The notes below the pieces were generated by a model. That model had not been told where the DNA came from, did no database searches, and saw nothing but the letters and a program-made list of their open reading frames with translations. Both the position numbers and the translations under genes were made by a program. 64,000 nucleotides of DNA from Anaerolineae bacterium (GTDB lineage: Bacteria > Chloroflexota > Anaerolineae > Aggregatilineales > UBA3940): contig JAFGOY010000067.1 of assembly GCA_016926255.1 (NCBI GenBank), positions 62,001 through 126,000 of the forward strand, in the 5' to 3' direction. This document shows, piece after piece, positions 7,954 through 16,817 of the stretch (within the stretch, counting starts at the first letter, position 1; each line of letters opens with the position of its first letter).

Positions 7954-9374
7954 TTCTCGCCCCCTGACAGCGTCAGCAGCCAATCGCGCACAACGCGTGT
8001 AGCTTCGACATCGTCCTTATTGTAAACCAGAATATTGTCTATATGAGTCCGGTCGCCCGTCTCCAGCCAGTGAAAATACTCCAGCATCGAATCGTCGGCG
8101 TGCTGCGTCACCCCCGACCATTCAAAGCCGAGCCAGGGCGCGACATCTTTCAGCGAATAACCCTTGAGCGGCAGCGTCACACTCTCGTTGATCACCTTCT
8201 GTAAGTCGACCAGCCGGTCGAGCAGATCGAGGGCGCGGGGGTCTTCGCCAAAGCGAGACATCAAGCAGTTGATCGCCGTTCGCTCGTAAACACCGTAGTG
8301 ATACACCCACCCACCAATCCGGTCGATGTGCTGCAAGAACTGCTCCCACATCGCCGCCTGTTCGCCGGGATGCTCGGCAAGGTCGTATTCAAAGGTCAGG
8401 TCATCGCCACGGCGCACCAGCAGCCCCATCAGGTAGAAGCAGTCCTCACTGGGGACGCTCTCCACGTCAAAGAAGATTTCCAGGTCGGTTGGCTCCGGCA
8501 GATCGACAGGGGCGAACACCACCGGTTGACCGGTCGAGAGCGCCTGTGCCTGATTGATCATCTTTTCGGCGGTGATCTTCCCTACCCCCTTGTAGACGAC
8601 CAGTTCCCCAGGCGACAGCTTCGCCATGTCGTGGTAAGTTCGAATCCCCTGCGCCCGGAGCTGCTGCCAGACCGAGCGACGTATACCAGATAATAGCGAA
8701 ACATCCTCCGACGCCTCAAGCTCCGGCACGCAGACATCGTGCCAGTGGCAGCCCTTACAGGTCGAGGAGTAAAAGGGCGGCGGTTCCTCACCTGCCGCCA
8801 ATGCCCGCACCTGAGCCAGCACCTCGTCAAAAATCTCCGCGTCGTATTCGACCGGCATCTCGGTAAACAGCCCGGCGGACTCGGCCTCCGAGGATGGCGT
8901 CCTCAAGAAAAGGCTGCCCTCTGGCCGGACGCCCTGGATCGATTCGAGAAGGGTCGCGTAGAACATCACCTGGAGTTCGTGGCCGATGCGGGCCTTCGTT
9001 GCGGATTTGACGTCGACGGGACGGTAGTGATAGCTGCCGAAATTCGAGGGGTCGTCGACGCGCTGCATGAGATCGGGAAGGCCGATCAGACCATCGACAA
9101 GCAGCACGCCCTGGAAGATATAAGCTACGCCCTGGCGCATGTAGTCGAGGGTCAGCGCGAAGCCCTGCTCAAAATCGGCGATGGGATATTCCGGCTCGAA
9201 GATATCGAAGGTCGAGACGACCTGCTGCTCGAAGGCAATGCCCTGATCCTGCACCCATTTCTGATAGGCAGACGAGGGTACACGCAGGGCCGGGTCGCCA
9301 TTGTGATTGAGATACACCAGCCGGTCACAGCGTTTGAAGGCGGAAAGATCGGTGGCTTTAACCAGTTTGCTCAT
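7950..9374 (-). CDS. TM0106-type RecB-like putative nuclease with RNase H-like C-terminal domain
   Basis: About 474 residues from ATG 9374 (MSKLVKATDL); an in-frame upstream start at 9428 is possible. The N-terminal part has RecB-like nuclease features (VDVKSATKARIGHELQVMFY). A Cys set follows (FYSSTCKGCHWHDVC plus the Cys in FKRCDRL), as in nucleases that bind an iron-sulphur cluster. A helix-hairpin-helix-like segment (SPGELVVYKGVGKITAEKMI) is next. The end is a DnaQ/RNase H-like domain (EIFFDVES, YHYGVYERTAI, YNKDDVEATR). The role in DNA or RNA metabolism is unproven. The downstream lipoprotein may be translationally coupled by ATGA. Confidence 0.85.
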   Translation of the reverse strand: MSKLVKATDLSAFKRCDRLVYLNHNGDPALRVPSSAYQKWVQDQGIAFEQQVVSTFDIFEPEYPIADFEQGFALTLDYMRQGVAYIFQGVLLVDGLIGLPDLMQRVDDPSNFGSYHYRPVDVKSATKARIGHELQVMFYATLLESIQGVRPEGSLFLRTPSSEAESAGLFTEMPVEYDAEIFDEVLAQVRALAAGEEPPPFYSSTCKGCHWHDVCVPELEASEDVSLLSGIRRSVWQQLRAQGIRTYHDMAKLSPGELVVYKGVGKITAEKMINQAQALSTGQPVVFAPVDLPEPTDLEIFFDVESVPSEDCFYLMGLLVRRGDDLTFEYDLAEHPGEQAAMWEQFLQHIDRIGGWVYHYGVYERTAINCLMSRFGEDPRALDLLDRLVDLQKVINESVTLPLKGYSLKDVAPWLGFEWSGVTQHADDSMLEYFHWLETGDRTHIDNILVYNKDDVEATRVVRDWLLTLSGGEK

Positions 9375-9421
9375 GATTTCGGCGGCGAGGCTTCGCCGCA
9401 TAGTCTCCTTAATCTGATAAG

Positions 9422-9464
9422 CCCTCACCCCTGCAAGTCCCCTCTCCCTCAGGGAGGGGACAAG
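9422..9464. repeat. Dispersed repeat family C, copy 2
   Basis: CCCTCACCCCTGCAAGTCCC followed by a CCCTCAGGGAGGGGAC hairpin, at the 5' side of the nuclease gene. Confidence 0.7.
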
Positions 9465-9668
9465 TGTGAGAGTTGGAGAAGTCAGTCAATGTCCCATTGT
9501 ACACCGAGCGTCCTTTCTGCGCGGAATCAACAGCTTTCCACAGGGGAAGAATCGCGGAAATACAGTTTCATTACATTGGCCGAATAACAGCACAGTCCTA
9601 GTGTATAATGTTTCTGGGGGCTTTAGAGGACAGTTTTATATTCTACACAGGTATCTATGTGAAACAGA

Positions 9669-10931
9669 ATGAAACGGATCAATCATCGCAGTGACATCGA
9701 AAATCATTTAGCTGTCCCTTTGTTAGCACAATTGATACCCAATGTTTCCTCACCAGGACACACAATCATTGACTCTTCACCCTTTCCTGTGGAGGGTGGT
9801 TTGGGAACACCTCTTTCAGATGCAAAAGGAACCCCCAAAAAAGATGGCCTGGTTAATCCTCTTATGGTTACCAGTACCTTTCCTGAAGAAGGAAAATCAA
9901 CATTCGCTGCCAGTTATGGTATTGCGCTGGCGAAACATGGTTACCAGGTGCTGCTGGTAGACGGGGATTTCTATCACCCGACTTTGCATAAAAAACTAAA
10001 AATATCCAATTCGTTTGGTATAGGCGACCTGATATCCGAGTCGATGGAATGTCTTGTAGATGCGATACAAGAAACATCTATACCCCGCCTTTTTGTCCTG
10101 CCAGTCGGCACGGTATCGACCCATCCATATGACCTGTACGCTTCGACGATAATCCCTCAAGCACTGGATCAATTGAAGGACCAGTTTGATATTGTGCTGG
10201 TTGATGCACCGCCCGTCCTTGTTATAGAAGCTGCCGCCGTGGTGTTGACTACATACGTTAACAACATAGTGCTCGTCGTCAGGAAGGGAAAGACAAGCTT
10301 CGATGATTGCGCAAAAGCCATGGAACGATTAAGGCTGGTCAGGGCGACAGTGCGGGGAGCAGTGCTTACAGATTTCAAACAAAACATGCAGAGCGATGGC
10401 GTCTTGCATTACGCGGATAAGCATAGAGAAGCTTTTTCTCACATTCTTTCCTTAAATTCGTGTTCCGAGATCGATCTTCACAACGCCAATCTTGCAGAAT
10501 TCAACCTATATAATTCTGACTTCCGTGGGGCAGACTTATCCTGTGCCGACCTGCGGGGGGCCTTCATGTTCCGTTCGATGCTCGAAGAGGCGTGTCTGTA
10601 TCATGCAGATTTCCAGGAGGCAAACCTGGTCGCAACAAACTTTCAACGGGCGAATCTGGGGGTAGCCGATTTGCAAAGAGCCGTTCTTTTTCGAGCGAAT
10701 CTGCGAGAGGCAAATCTTGCTCTGGCTAACCTGAACGGGGCAAACCTGTATGGAGCCGACCTGCGGGATGCCAACTTAAGTTACGCCTACCTGCAAGGTG
10801 CGGATTTAAGCGGGGCTGACCTCGGAGGGGCGATTCTAAACCGGGCAAAGCTCGACCATGACACCTGTCTGCCGGATGGCACTCAATGGACACCGGAAAC
10901 CGATCTGACTCAGTTCACACAGACAAATTGA
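9669..10931 (+). CDS. BY-kinase-like P-loop ATPase fused to pentapeptide repeats
   Basis: A 420-residue fusion. Residues ~60-240 resemble the cytoplasmic ATPase of bacterial tyrosine kinases (Wzc/CpsD type): Walker A STFPEEGKST (69-78), Walker A' VLLVDGDFYHPTLHKKL (95-110) and Walker B VLVDAPP (176-182). Residues ~268-396 are about 25 consecutive pentapeptide repeats (A-D/N-L-x-x), expected to form a right-handed beta-helix. The tyrosine cluster that BY-kinases autophosphorylate at the C-terminus is absent, and no Wzz-like membrane half precedes it. The first 60 residues look low in structure. Codon use is more AT-rich than in neighbours. TATAAT at 9604-9609 may be its -10 box. No polysaccharide genes adjoin it. 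Confidence 0.85.
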   Translation: MKRINHRSDIENHLAVPLLAQLIPNVSSPGHTIIDSSPFPVEGGLGTPLSDAKGTPKKDGLVNPLMVTSTFPEEGKSTFAASYGIALAKHGYQVLLVDGDFYHPTLHKKLKISNSFGIGDLISESMECLVDAIQETSIPRLFVLPVGTVSTHPYDLYASTIIPQALDQLKDQFDIVLVDAPPVLVIEAAAVVLTTYVNNIVLVVRKGKTSFDDCAKAMERLRLVRATVRGAVLTDFKQNMQSDGVLHYADKHREAFSHILSLNSCSEIDLHNANLAEFNLYNSDFRGADLSCADLRGAFMFRSMLEEACLYHADFQEANLVATNFQRANLGVADLQRAVLFRANLREANLALANLNGANLYGADLRDANLSYAYLQGADLSGADLGGAILNRAKLDHDTCLPDGTQWTPETDLTQFTQTN

Positions 10932-11293
10932 TGCTGAGTGGATTCAAGGTGGTAGTCCGACAGCAGATATCTGAAAGCCCTCATCCCCCGGCCCCTTCTC
11001 CCTCATGGAGAAGGGGAGAACTGCCAATTGGGCCTATTTTCTCAAGTGGTGGCAATATAGCACAACAAACGAATGACAGTTAGCCCTCAGCCCATCTCCC
11101 TATTCTGTTTTTTTGCCTTCCAACCACTGCGATAATCACCCGGTCGGGGTATAGGCCAGGTCGACCGACGGCCTCTAATATTCCAGCAGTAGCTCAAGCG
11201 TCGAAAACCGGGCAACAAGATCGGTTATAATCTGGCACGCGGCGCAGATATCGCTGGCGACTGATGATTATCCTTAAGTGCTGAGGTAAAGCG
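10932..11293. other. Intergenic gap with a family C repeat
   Basis: No gene is seen. Apart from the repeat at 10978-11020 the stretch has no recognisable terminator or promoter that I can defend. Confidence 0.5.
10978..11020. repeat. Dispersed repeat family C, divergent copy 3
   Basis: CCCTCATCCCCCGGCCCCTT then CTCCCTCATGGAGAAGGGGA, a hairpin-forming variant of family C. Confidence 0.6.
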
Positions 11294-13147
11294 ATGGAAC
11301 ATGGCCTTGGATTGATGTCACAGATTCTGGCATTGATGGCAGTCGCCGTCCTGGTGACGGTCGCAGCGCAGCGATCACACCTCCCCTATACGATTGCAGT
11401 AGTGCTGACCGGACTCGGCGTCAGTTTCCTGAGCACCCGGCCCGAATTCACCCGCGTCACCGTCCACCCGGAGCTTATCCTGGGGGTTTTCCTGCCGGGA
11501 CTGCTGTTCGAAGCTGCCTACCATCTCGACCTGAAACGACTTAGAGACAACTCGCTGATGATTATGTCACTGGCGATCGGGGGGACACTGATCTCCGCCG
11601 GGGTGATCGGGGTGATCCTCAGCTATGCCCTGGGCATGTCACTGGCCGAGGCGCTGCTGTTCGGCGTGCTGATCTCGGCCACCGACCCGGTCGCCGTCAT
11701 TTCGATCTTCAAGGAACTGGGCGTCAACAAGCGGTTGAGGATCATCGCAGAAGGCGAGAGCATGCTCAACGACGGCGTATCGATTGTGCTGTTCGGCATT
11801 CTGATCAGCTCAATCGTCGACGGTACGCCGATTACCATCGCCGGTGTGACCTCCGCGTTTTTTGTGACGGTCGCCGGGGGAGCGGTATTGGGGCTGATCA
11901 CCGGGGTGATCGCCGGCGAACTGGTGCGACGGAGCGAGAATCACCTGGTCGACCTGGCGCTGACGGTGATCCTGGCCTACGGCACCTACGTGATTGCCGA
12001 AGGGCTGCTGCATGGCGCGGTGTCGCCGGTTATCGCGGTGGTGGTTGCCGGATTGTACGTCGGAAACTACCAGGATCGGGCGATGTACTCGGCTAAGACC
12101 TCGATCACAATCGTAATGTTCTGGGAGTTCGTCGTCTTCCTGATCAACTCTGCCGTGTTCCTGCTGATCGGGATGACGATTGAACCGACAGACTTCATCC
12201 AATATGCCATCCCGCTGGCAATAACGATTGTCGTGGTGCTGTTTGCCCGCGCAGTGATCGTCTACCCGCTGGGCACCTTCGTCAACCTCAAGAAAAAAAA
12301 CGTGCCCGGCAAATGGAACCATGTGCTGTTCTGGGGCGGGCTGCGCGGTGCGGTCAGCATGGCGCTGGTGTTGAGCCTACCGGAAGAACTGGAAGCAGGC
12401 GGGCTGATCAAAGTGCTGGCTTTCGGATACGTCCTGTTCTCGCTGCTCGTCCAGGGGCTGACGATCCGGCCCCTGCTGAGAAAACTGGACATCATCAAGA
12501 TCAGCCAGTACCGGCAGGAGTACGAGGAACGCCGCGCCGAAATGGTGATAGCCCGATCTGCGCTGGATGCCATCGACCATTTACGCGAATCGCACACGCT
12601 GACCGGCCCGGTCTGCGATTTCCTTCAGCAGGTTTACGAAGGGCAGATGGACGACCGATGGAACGAAGTGCGGGACCTGATCTCACGCGATCCACAGCTT
12701 GCCAAGCGCGACATTCGCCTCGCCCAGCGGGAGATCGCCACCCATCAGAAAAAAGCGCTGTTGAACCAGATGCGCCAGGGACTGCTATCACAGGAAAGCT
12801 ACGAAAAACTGGAAGAGAAAGTCGACCAGTGGCTGGCCGAGACCTACGATCCGGGATGGGAACCGCCGCTGGTGCTGAACCGCGCCCGCGAGATGCAGCT
12901 CGACAGCATCGTCGGGTTGGAACTGGTAGAGCTGACGCTGGCCGATGCCGACGCAGCGGTGGGCCAGTCGGTACGGGATTTGTCGAAGCACCTGCCGGAG
13001 GAATGCCTACTGGTATCGATTCGACGCAATGGGATCGTGCTGATCCCGCGCGGGACGACGATCTTCCAGCCCGGAGACCTAGTCACGGCACTGGTCGACC
13101 AGCAGAATCTGAACGTATTTCACCAGACGCTGCGGAATCCCTCATAA
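11294..13147 (+). CDS. CPA1 family Na+/H+ antiporter with C-terminal TrkA_C (RCK_C) domain
   Basis: A 617-residue membrane protein. Residues 1-400 hold about 12 hydrophobic segments with the CPA1 hallmark FGVLISATDPVAVISIFKEL (transport Asp in ATDP) and the helix EGESMLNDGVSIVLF. GGLRGAVSMAL is the conserved late motif. A charged cytoplasmic helical region follows (~410-530), then a TrkA_C-like domain (~535-615, GRTVRDLSKHLPEE-like in position and ending ITIFQPGDLVTALV-like), which usually senses a ligand. It exchanges cytoplasmic sodium or other monovalent cations for protons. It forms a single-gene unit. Confidence 0.9.
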   Translation: MEHGLGLMSQILALMAVAVLVTVAAQRSHLPYTIAVVLTGLGVSFLSTRPEFTRVTVHPELILGVFLPGLLFEAAYHLDLKRLRDNSLMIMSLAIGGTLISAGVIGVILSYALGMSLAEALLFGVLISATDPVAVISIFKELGVNKRLRIIAEGESMLNDGVSIVLFGILISSIVDGTPITIAGVTSAFFVTVAGGAVLGLITGVIAGELVRRSENHLVDLALTVILAYGTYVIAEGLLHGAVSPVIAVVVAGLYVGNYQDRAMYSAKTSITIVMFWEFVVFLINSAVFLLIGMTIEPTDFIQYAIPLAITIVVVLFARAVIVYPLGTFVNLKKKNVPGKWNHVLFWGGLRGAVSMALVLSLPEELEAGGLIKVLAFGYVLFSLLVQGLTIRPLLRKLDIIKISQYRQEYEERRAEMVIARSALDAIDHLRESHTLTGPVCDFLQQVYEGQMDDRWNEVRDLISRDPQLAKRDIRLAQREIATHQKKALLNQMRQGLLSQESYEKLEEKVDQWLAETYDPGWEPPLVLNRAREMQLDSIVGLELVELTLADADAAVGQSVRDLSKHLPEECLLVSIRRNGIVLIPRGTTIFQPGDLVTALVDQQNLNVFHQTLRNPS

Positions 13148-13191
13148 CAGGAGACCTGGGGATGACGCGCCCCGTTTGATGGGCGAAGCCT

Positions 13192-13246
13192 TACCCCCTT
13201 TGTCCCTTCGGGACATTTCCCCCTGAGAGGGGGGCAAGTGGGTTGG
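13192..13246. repeat. Dispersed repeat family B, copy 2
   Basis: CCCCCTTTGTCCCTTCGGGA, CATTTCCCCCTGAGAGGGGG and CAAGTGGGTTGG, preceded by GATGGGCGAAG as in the copy at 18736-18814. Confidence 0.8.
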
Positions 13247-13322
13247 CATAATATATGGGTGATTACCAGATTATTTTGTAAATTTGCACCCGTAAAAACG
13301 TCCAGCCCCCACCGGGGGGCGA

Positions 13323-14264
13323 TCAGGGGGCTGTTTCGATGTCAAGGGCTTCGTCGAAGAAGCCGATAATGCGGGATTCGTATTCCTCCGGGTCGTAATT
13401 AAAAGCACCGCCATGGGTAATTTCGGGGATGTGCCACAGTGATTTCGGCTCCCCGGCAAGTTCGTACATATTGAAGCCTATCCGGTAGCGCAGATCGTCT
13501 TCCGGGTAAGCAGCGATGAACAGAATCGGGCGCGGGGCGATCTGGTCGACCGTATCGACGATATCGGGGGGCGGCTCGATCCCCATCCGCTGCCGGAAAT
13601 ACCAGTAGCCGAACCGGTAGCTTGCGATCATGTACCAGTCGTACAGACTCTTACCCGGCGGCACGTCGTCCATCGTCACCATGCCCGGTTCTTCGGCCAC
13701 CACCGCCGCGATCTCCGGGTAGGCCGCAGCCGATGTCAGGGCGATCTGCCCACCAACCGAGAACCCCAACACACCGATCCGCTCCGGGTCGACGTCCGGC
13801 TGCTCCTTCACAAAGGCGAGCGCACCGGCCACGTCAGCCGGGTCTTCCCAACCCAGCGAACGGTGATCGCCTTCACTCTCACCGTGACCCCGCAGATCGT
13901 AGGTCAGCACACCGTAACCGTGCTCGGCCAGCATCATCGACCGGTAGATCATCTGCATCCGATTGGCACTGTAGCCGTGCAGCAAGATGATCACCGCACC
14001 GTTCTGTGAAGGGATGTACCAGCCAGAAAGAGTCAGACCATCACCGCCGGTAAAGGTCACGTCCTCATAGTCAAAACCGAAATCAGCAGGCGTAAAACAG
14101 CAGACTTCGTTTTGCGCTGGCTGCATCTGCATCTCGAAATCGACTATCGGGTAGGCGAAGAAGACCACGATCAGCAGACTGAGTAATCCAAAGCCGCCCA
14201 GCTTCAGCCAGTAGACACATCCGCGCTTGGGTTTCTTATTTACTTCTTCCTGATTGCTCACCAT
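13323..14264 (-). CDS. Membrane-anchored alpha/beta hydrolase
   Basis: ATG 14264 has a strong GGAGGGG site, so the protein is 313 residues and not longer. An N-terminal membrane segment (GGFGLLSLLIVVFFAYPIV) follows a short basic cytoplasmic tail. The hydrolase fold shows ILLHGYSANR (oxyanion region), YDLRGHGESEGDHRSLGWED, the nucleophile elbow GFSVGG, and a late His in the HGGAFNYDPEEYE segment. The substrate is unknown; an esterase or peptidase acting outside the membrane is likely. It stands alone. Confidence 0.85.
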   Translation of the reverse strand: MVSNQEEVNKKPKRGCVYWLKLGGFGLLSLLIVVFFAYPIVDFEMQMQPAQNEVCCFTPADFGFDYEDVTFTGGDGLTLSGWYIPSQNGAVIILLHGYSANRMQMIYRSMMLAEHGYGVLTYDLRGHGESEGDHRSLGWEDPADVAGALAFVKEQPDVDPERIGVLGFSVGGQIALTSAAAYPEIAAVVAEEPGMVTMDDVPPGKSLYDWYMIASYRFGYWYFRQRMGIEPPPDIVDTVDQIAPRPILFIAAYPEDDLRYRIGFNMYELAGEPKSLWHIPEITHGGAFNYDPEEYESRIIGFFDEALDIETAP

Positions 14265-14492
14265 TGTCCCCTCCACGTAAGAATGGTCACCCCGTCCATT
14301 ATAGTCAGAACTGCCAGCACCGAAATCAGGAAACAAGCATACCGCTCCTGACCCAGCGCGTTGAACCCACTTCACCCGTTCGATACAATCAAAGGGTCAG
14401 TCAAGCAGCAGATAAACGGAAGCTGAGTCATCAAAACTAACTACCTCTCTGATCCTCTATCCAGTTTCCAAAACTAACAATTTTGCGATAAT

Positions 14493-14521
14493 TTGCATAA
14501 ATTGTATAAACTTTGTATAAT
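14493..14521 (+). promoter_or_regulatory. Promoter of folE
   Basis: TTGCAT at 14493-14498 and TATAAT at 14516-14521 with a 17-bp spacer, in an AT-rich stretch unlike its surroundings. Start of transcription is expected near 14528, leaving a leader of about 125 bases. An imperfect inverted repeat (CTTTGTATA / TACACAAAG) spans the -10 box at about 14511-14539 and could be an operator. Confidence 0.7.
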
Positions 14522-14537
14522 ATTTGTAAATACACAA

Positions 14538-14597
14538 AGATGCCCGCCCGCAGACAGGCACACGATCAGGTAAGACCAAACCGGGGTAAGCGCATCT
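14538..14597 (+). ncRNA. Candidate structured leader of folE (possible riboswitch)
   Basis: AGATGC (14538-14543) pairs exactly with GCATCT (14592-14597), closing a 60-base domain that contains CCCG/CGGG and GGT-AAG-ACC pairings. It lies in the untranslated leader of folE, where tetrahydrofolate-sensing RNAs occur in other bacteria. I cannot confirm a match to a known class. Confidence 0.3.
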
Positions 14598-14651
14598 AAA
14601 TAAAAGAGTGTACCGGTATCAATCAATAACTGTAACGGAAGGTAAAAAGTC

Positions 14652-15392
14652 ATGGCACTACCAATCGAAGTCGTGAAGTCCGGGAACGGGCATCGCACAA
14701 ATGGAAACGGGAACGGAAATGGGCACGCCCATCTTCACATCCACGAGAGTGAAGCGGCCCACGTCCACACCCACGACCCCGAACTCAAACACGAACTGAT
14801 CGTCAAGGGGCTGAACACGACGGTCGTTGACAACCTCGAAAAGATCGAGGACGCTGTCCGCACCATTCTCGAAGAAGTGGGCGAAGACCCCGACCGCGAC
14901 GGGCTGGTCAAGACTCCTTACCGAGTCGCAAAAATGTACGGTGAACTGCTCGAAGGCTACACCCAGGATGCCGAGGAAGTGATCAACGGGGCGATGTTCG
15001 ACGTCGATTATGGCGAGGGCGAAATGGTCGTCGTTGCCGACATCGAGTACAACTCGCTGTGTGAGCATCACATGCTGCCGTTCGTCGGGAAGGCGCACGT
15101 CGCCTATATCCCACGTAACAAAGTGGTCGGGTTGAGCAAAATCCCGCGACTGGTCGACATGTTCGCGCATCGACTCCAGGTGCAGGAGCGGCTGACGAAC
15201 GAAATCGCCGACGTGCTCGAAGAATACCTCGATCCGGTGGGCGTGATAGTGATGATCGAAGGGCAGCACATGTGCGGATCGCTGCGGGGGGTCAAGAAGC
15301 ACGGGGTCAACATGGTCACGACCGCCAAGCGCGGCGAGTTCCGAACAAACCGCGATCTGCGCGACGAGTTCTTCAAGCTGATCGGGAAGTAG
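14652..15392 (+). CDS. folE: GTP cyclohydrolase I (FolE) with His-rich N-terminal extension
   Basis: A 246-residue enzyme that converts GTP to 7,8-dihydroneopterin triphosphate, the first step of folate and pterin synthesis. The family core starts near residue 60. It shows [19 protein letters not shown], the zinc ligands in [10 protein letters not shown] and the second Cys in [13 protein letters not shown]. The first ~50 residues are an unusual Gly/Asn/His-rich tail ([17 protein letters not shown] then HVHTHD) that looks like a metal-binding tag. GGAAGG lies at 14638-14643. It has its own promoter and is followed by a terminator before folM. Confidence 0.95.
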   Translation: MALPIEVVKSGNGHRTNGNGNGNGHAHLHIHESEAAHVHTHDPELKHELIVKGLNTTVVDNLEKIEDAVRTILEEVGEDPDRDGLVKTPYRVAKMYGELLEGYTQDAEEVINGAMFDVDYGEGEMVVVADIEYNSLCEHHMLPFVGKAHVAYIPRNKVVGLSKIPRLVDMFAHRLQVQERLTNEIADVLEEYLDPVGVIVMIEGQHMCGSLRGVKKHGVNMVTTAKRGEFRTNRDLRDEFFKLIGK

Positions 15393-15399
15393 GGCACAG

Positions 15400-15440
15400 C
15401 CCTCACCCCTAAATCCCCTCTCCCTCAGGGCGAGGGGACT
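15400..15440. repeat. Dispersed repeat family C, copy 4
   Basis: CCCTCACCCCTAAATCCCCT then CTCCCTCAGGGCGAGGGGAC, directly after the folE stop codon. Confidence 0.8.
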
Positions 15441-15488
15441 ATGAAGAATCAAGCAAGTGGACTCACAATCGCAACTTGATTACACTGA

Positions 15489-15514
15489 AGGCAGGGATAA
15501 ATCCTGCCTTTTTT
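15489..15514 (+). terminator. Rho-independent terminator after folE
   Basis: AGGCAGG (15489-15495) pairs with CCTGCCT (15503-15509) around GATAAAT and runs into six T. It separates folE from the folM-folB-folK genes. Confidence 0.85.
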
Positions 15515-15582
15515 GCATTGTTTCAAGAAACGAACCCAAAGGACGCAGAGTACGCAAAGGAATCAAGAAAGGGAGATGGCCC

Positions 15583-16344
15583 GTGAAATTAGACGGAAAA
15601 GTCGCGCTGGTCACCGGATCGGCGAAGCGGGTTGGCAGGGGGATCGCGCTGGCGCTGGCCGAAGAGGGAGCCAGCATCGTCGTGCATTACGGCGGGTCAC
15701 GCGAGGCAGCGACCCAAACGGTAAGTGAGATCGAGACGCTGGGCGTCGAGGCGTTCTCCTTATCCGCCGATCTCGCTGACCCCGACCAGATCGCGGCGCT
15801 GTTCGCTGCCATCGACGAACGATTCGGACGGCTCGACATACTGGTGAACAGCGCGGCGAGCTTCGTCAAGCAGCCTTTTGATTCGATTACGGTCGAGGAC
15901 TGGGATCAGGTGATGAAGGTCAACCTGCGGGCACCTTTCCTGTGCAGTCAGTACGCCGCCCGGATGATGATCACCAGCGAACGCGAATCCCCGGCGCTGG
16001 TCGTCAACATCGCCGATCTGAGCGGCGTCAATCCCTGGATCGACTTCGTACAGCACGGCGTCAGCAAGGCGGGACTGCGCCACCTGACGGCGATTCTGGC
16101 CCGCGAGTTAGCCCCGGACGTTCGCGTCAACACGCTGACGCTCGGCCCGATCCTCCCTTCGCCACACACCGATCCCGAAGGCCCTGTCTGGAAGCGAATC
16201 GTGGAGCGACTCCCGATGAAGCGATCCGGCAGCGTCGAGGAGGTCGGGCAGGCGGTGGTGGCACTGGCACAGAACGATTTCGTCACCGGGGCCGAACTCG
16301 CCATTGACGGCGGCGAGCACCTGATCGGACAGGCAAATGACTGA
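15583..16344 (+). CDS. FolM/PTR1-like pteridine reductase with His at the catalytic Tyr position
   Basis: The start is GTG 15583 with GGGAG at 15571-15575; 253 residues. The N-terminal TGSAKRVG (11-18) is the TG-x3-R-x-G signature of pteridine reductases and FolM, which reduce dihydropterins with NADPH. The late DFVTGAELAIDGGEHL also fits FolM. Aligned on PTR1, Asp145 (NIADLSG) and Lys162 are kept, but the catalytic Tyr is His158 (QHGVSK; codon CAC 16054-16056). It may work differently or be altered in activity. The neighbours folE, folB and folK support a pterin substrate. folB follows after 85 bases. Confidence 0.75.
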   Translation: MKLDGKVALVTGSAKRVGRGIALALAEEGASIVVHYGGSREAATQTVSEIETLGVEAFSLSADLADPDQIAALFAAIDERFGRLDILVNSAASFVKQPFDSITVEDWDQVMKVNLRAPFLCSQYAARMMITSERESPALVVNIADLSGVNPWIDFVQHGVSKAGLRHLTAILARELAPDVRVNTLTLGPILPSPHTDPEGPVWKRIVERLPMKRSGSVEEVGQAVVALAQNDFVTGAELAIDGGEHLIGQAND

Positions 16345-16429
16345 TATTCCAGAGGTAAATTGCTATCATCTATAAGAGAGGGTAGCGGCCTGTAAAAATG
16401 GATTCTGGTTTACAGGCATAGACAAACAA

Positions 16430-16810
16430 ATGGAAAATGACAAAATCATCATTTCTGACCTGCTCGTTCGCGGCCTGATCGGGTTCCAACCCTGGGAACT
16501 GGAGAAACGGCAGAACATCCTGATCAACCTGGTGCTCTACACCGATGTCCGCAAGCCGGGGGAATCCGACGAAGTAGCCGATGCGCTGAACTACAAAACG
16601 ATCACCAAGACGATCATCGGCTACATCGAAGAAGGCGACCGACATTACAACCTGGTCGAGTCGCTTGCCACCGAAATCGCTCGAATCTGCATCGAGGGCG
16701 GGGCCGAACGGGCCGTCGTCCGGGTCGAGAAGCCGGGCGCGCTGCGGTTCGCCCGCTCGGTCGGCGTCGAGATCGAACGCAGCCGCGCCGATTTCGACCG
16801 GGAAAAGTGA
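16430..16810 (+). CDS. folB: Dihydroneopterin aldolase (FolB)
   Basis: A 126-residue protein of normal FolB length. It converts 7,8-dihydroneopterin to 6-hydroxymethyl-7,8-dihydropterin and glycolaldehyde. Seen: the opening DKIIISDLLVRGLIGFQPWE, the conserved ALNYKTITKTI segment, the active-site region HYNLVESLATEIA and the late VRVEKPGALRFARSVGVEI (Lys of VEKP). It lies between folM-like and folK genes, with 7 bases to the folK start, so all three are probably co-transcribed. The ATG has no strong ribosome site, which would fit coupling to upstream translation. Confidence 0.93.
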   Translation: MENDKIIISDLLVRGLIGFQPWELEKRQNILINLVLYTDVRKPGESDEVADALNYKTITKTIIGYIEEGDRHYNLVESLATEIARICIEGGAERAVVRVEKPGALRFARSVGVEIERSRADFDREK

Positions 16811-16817
16811 CAAAGTG

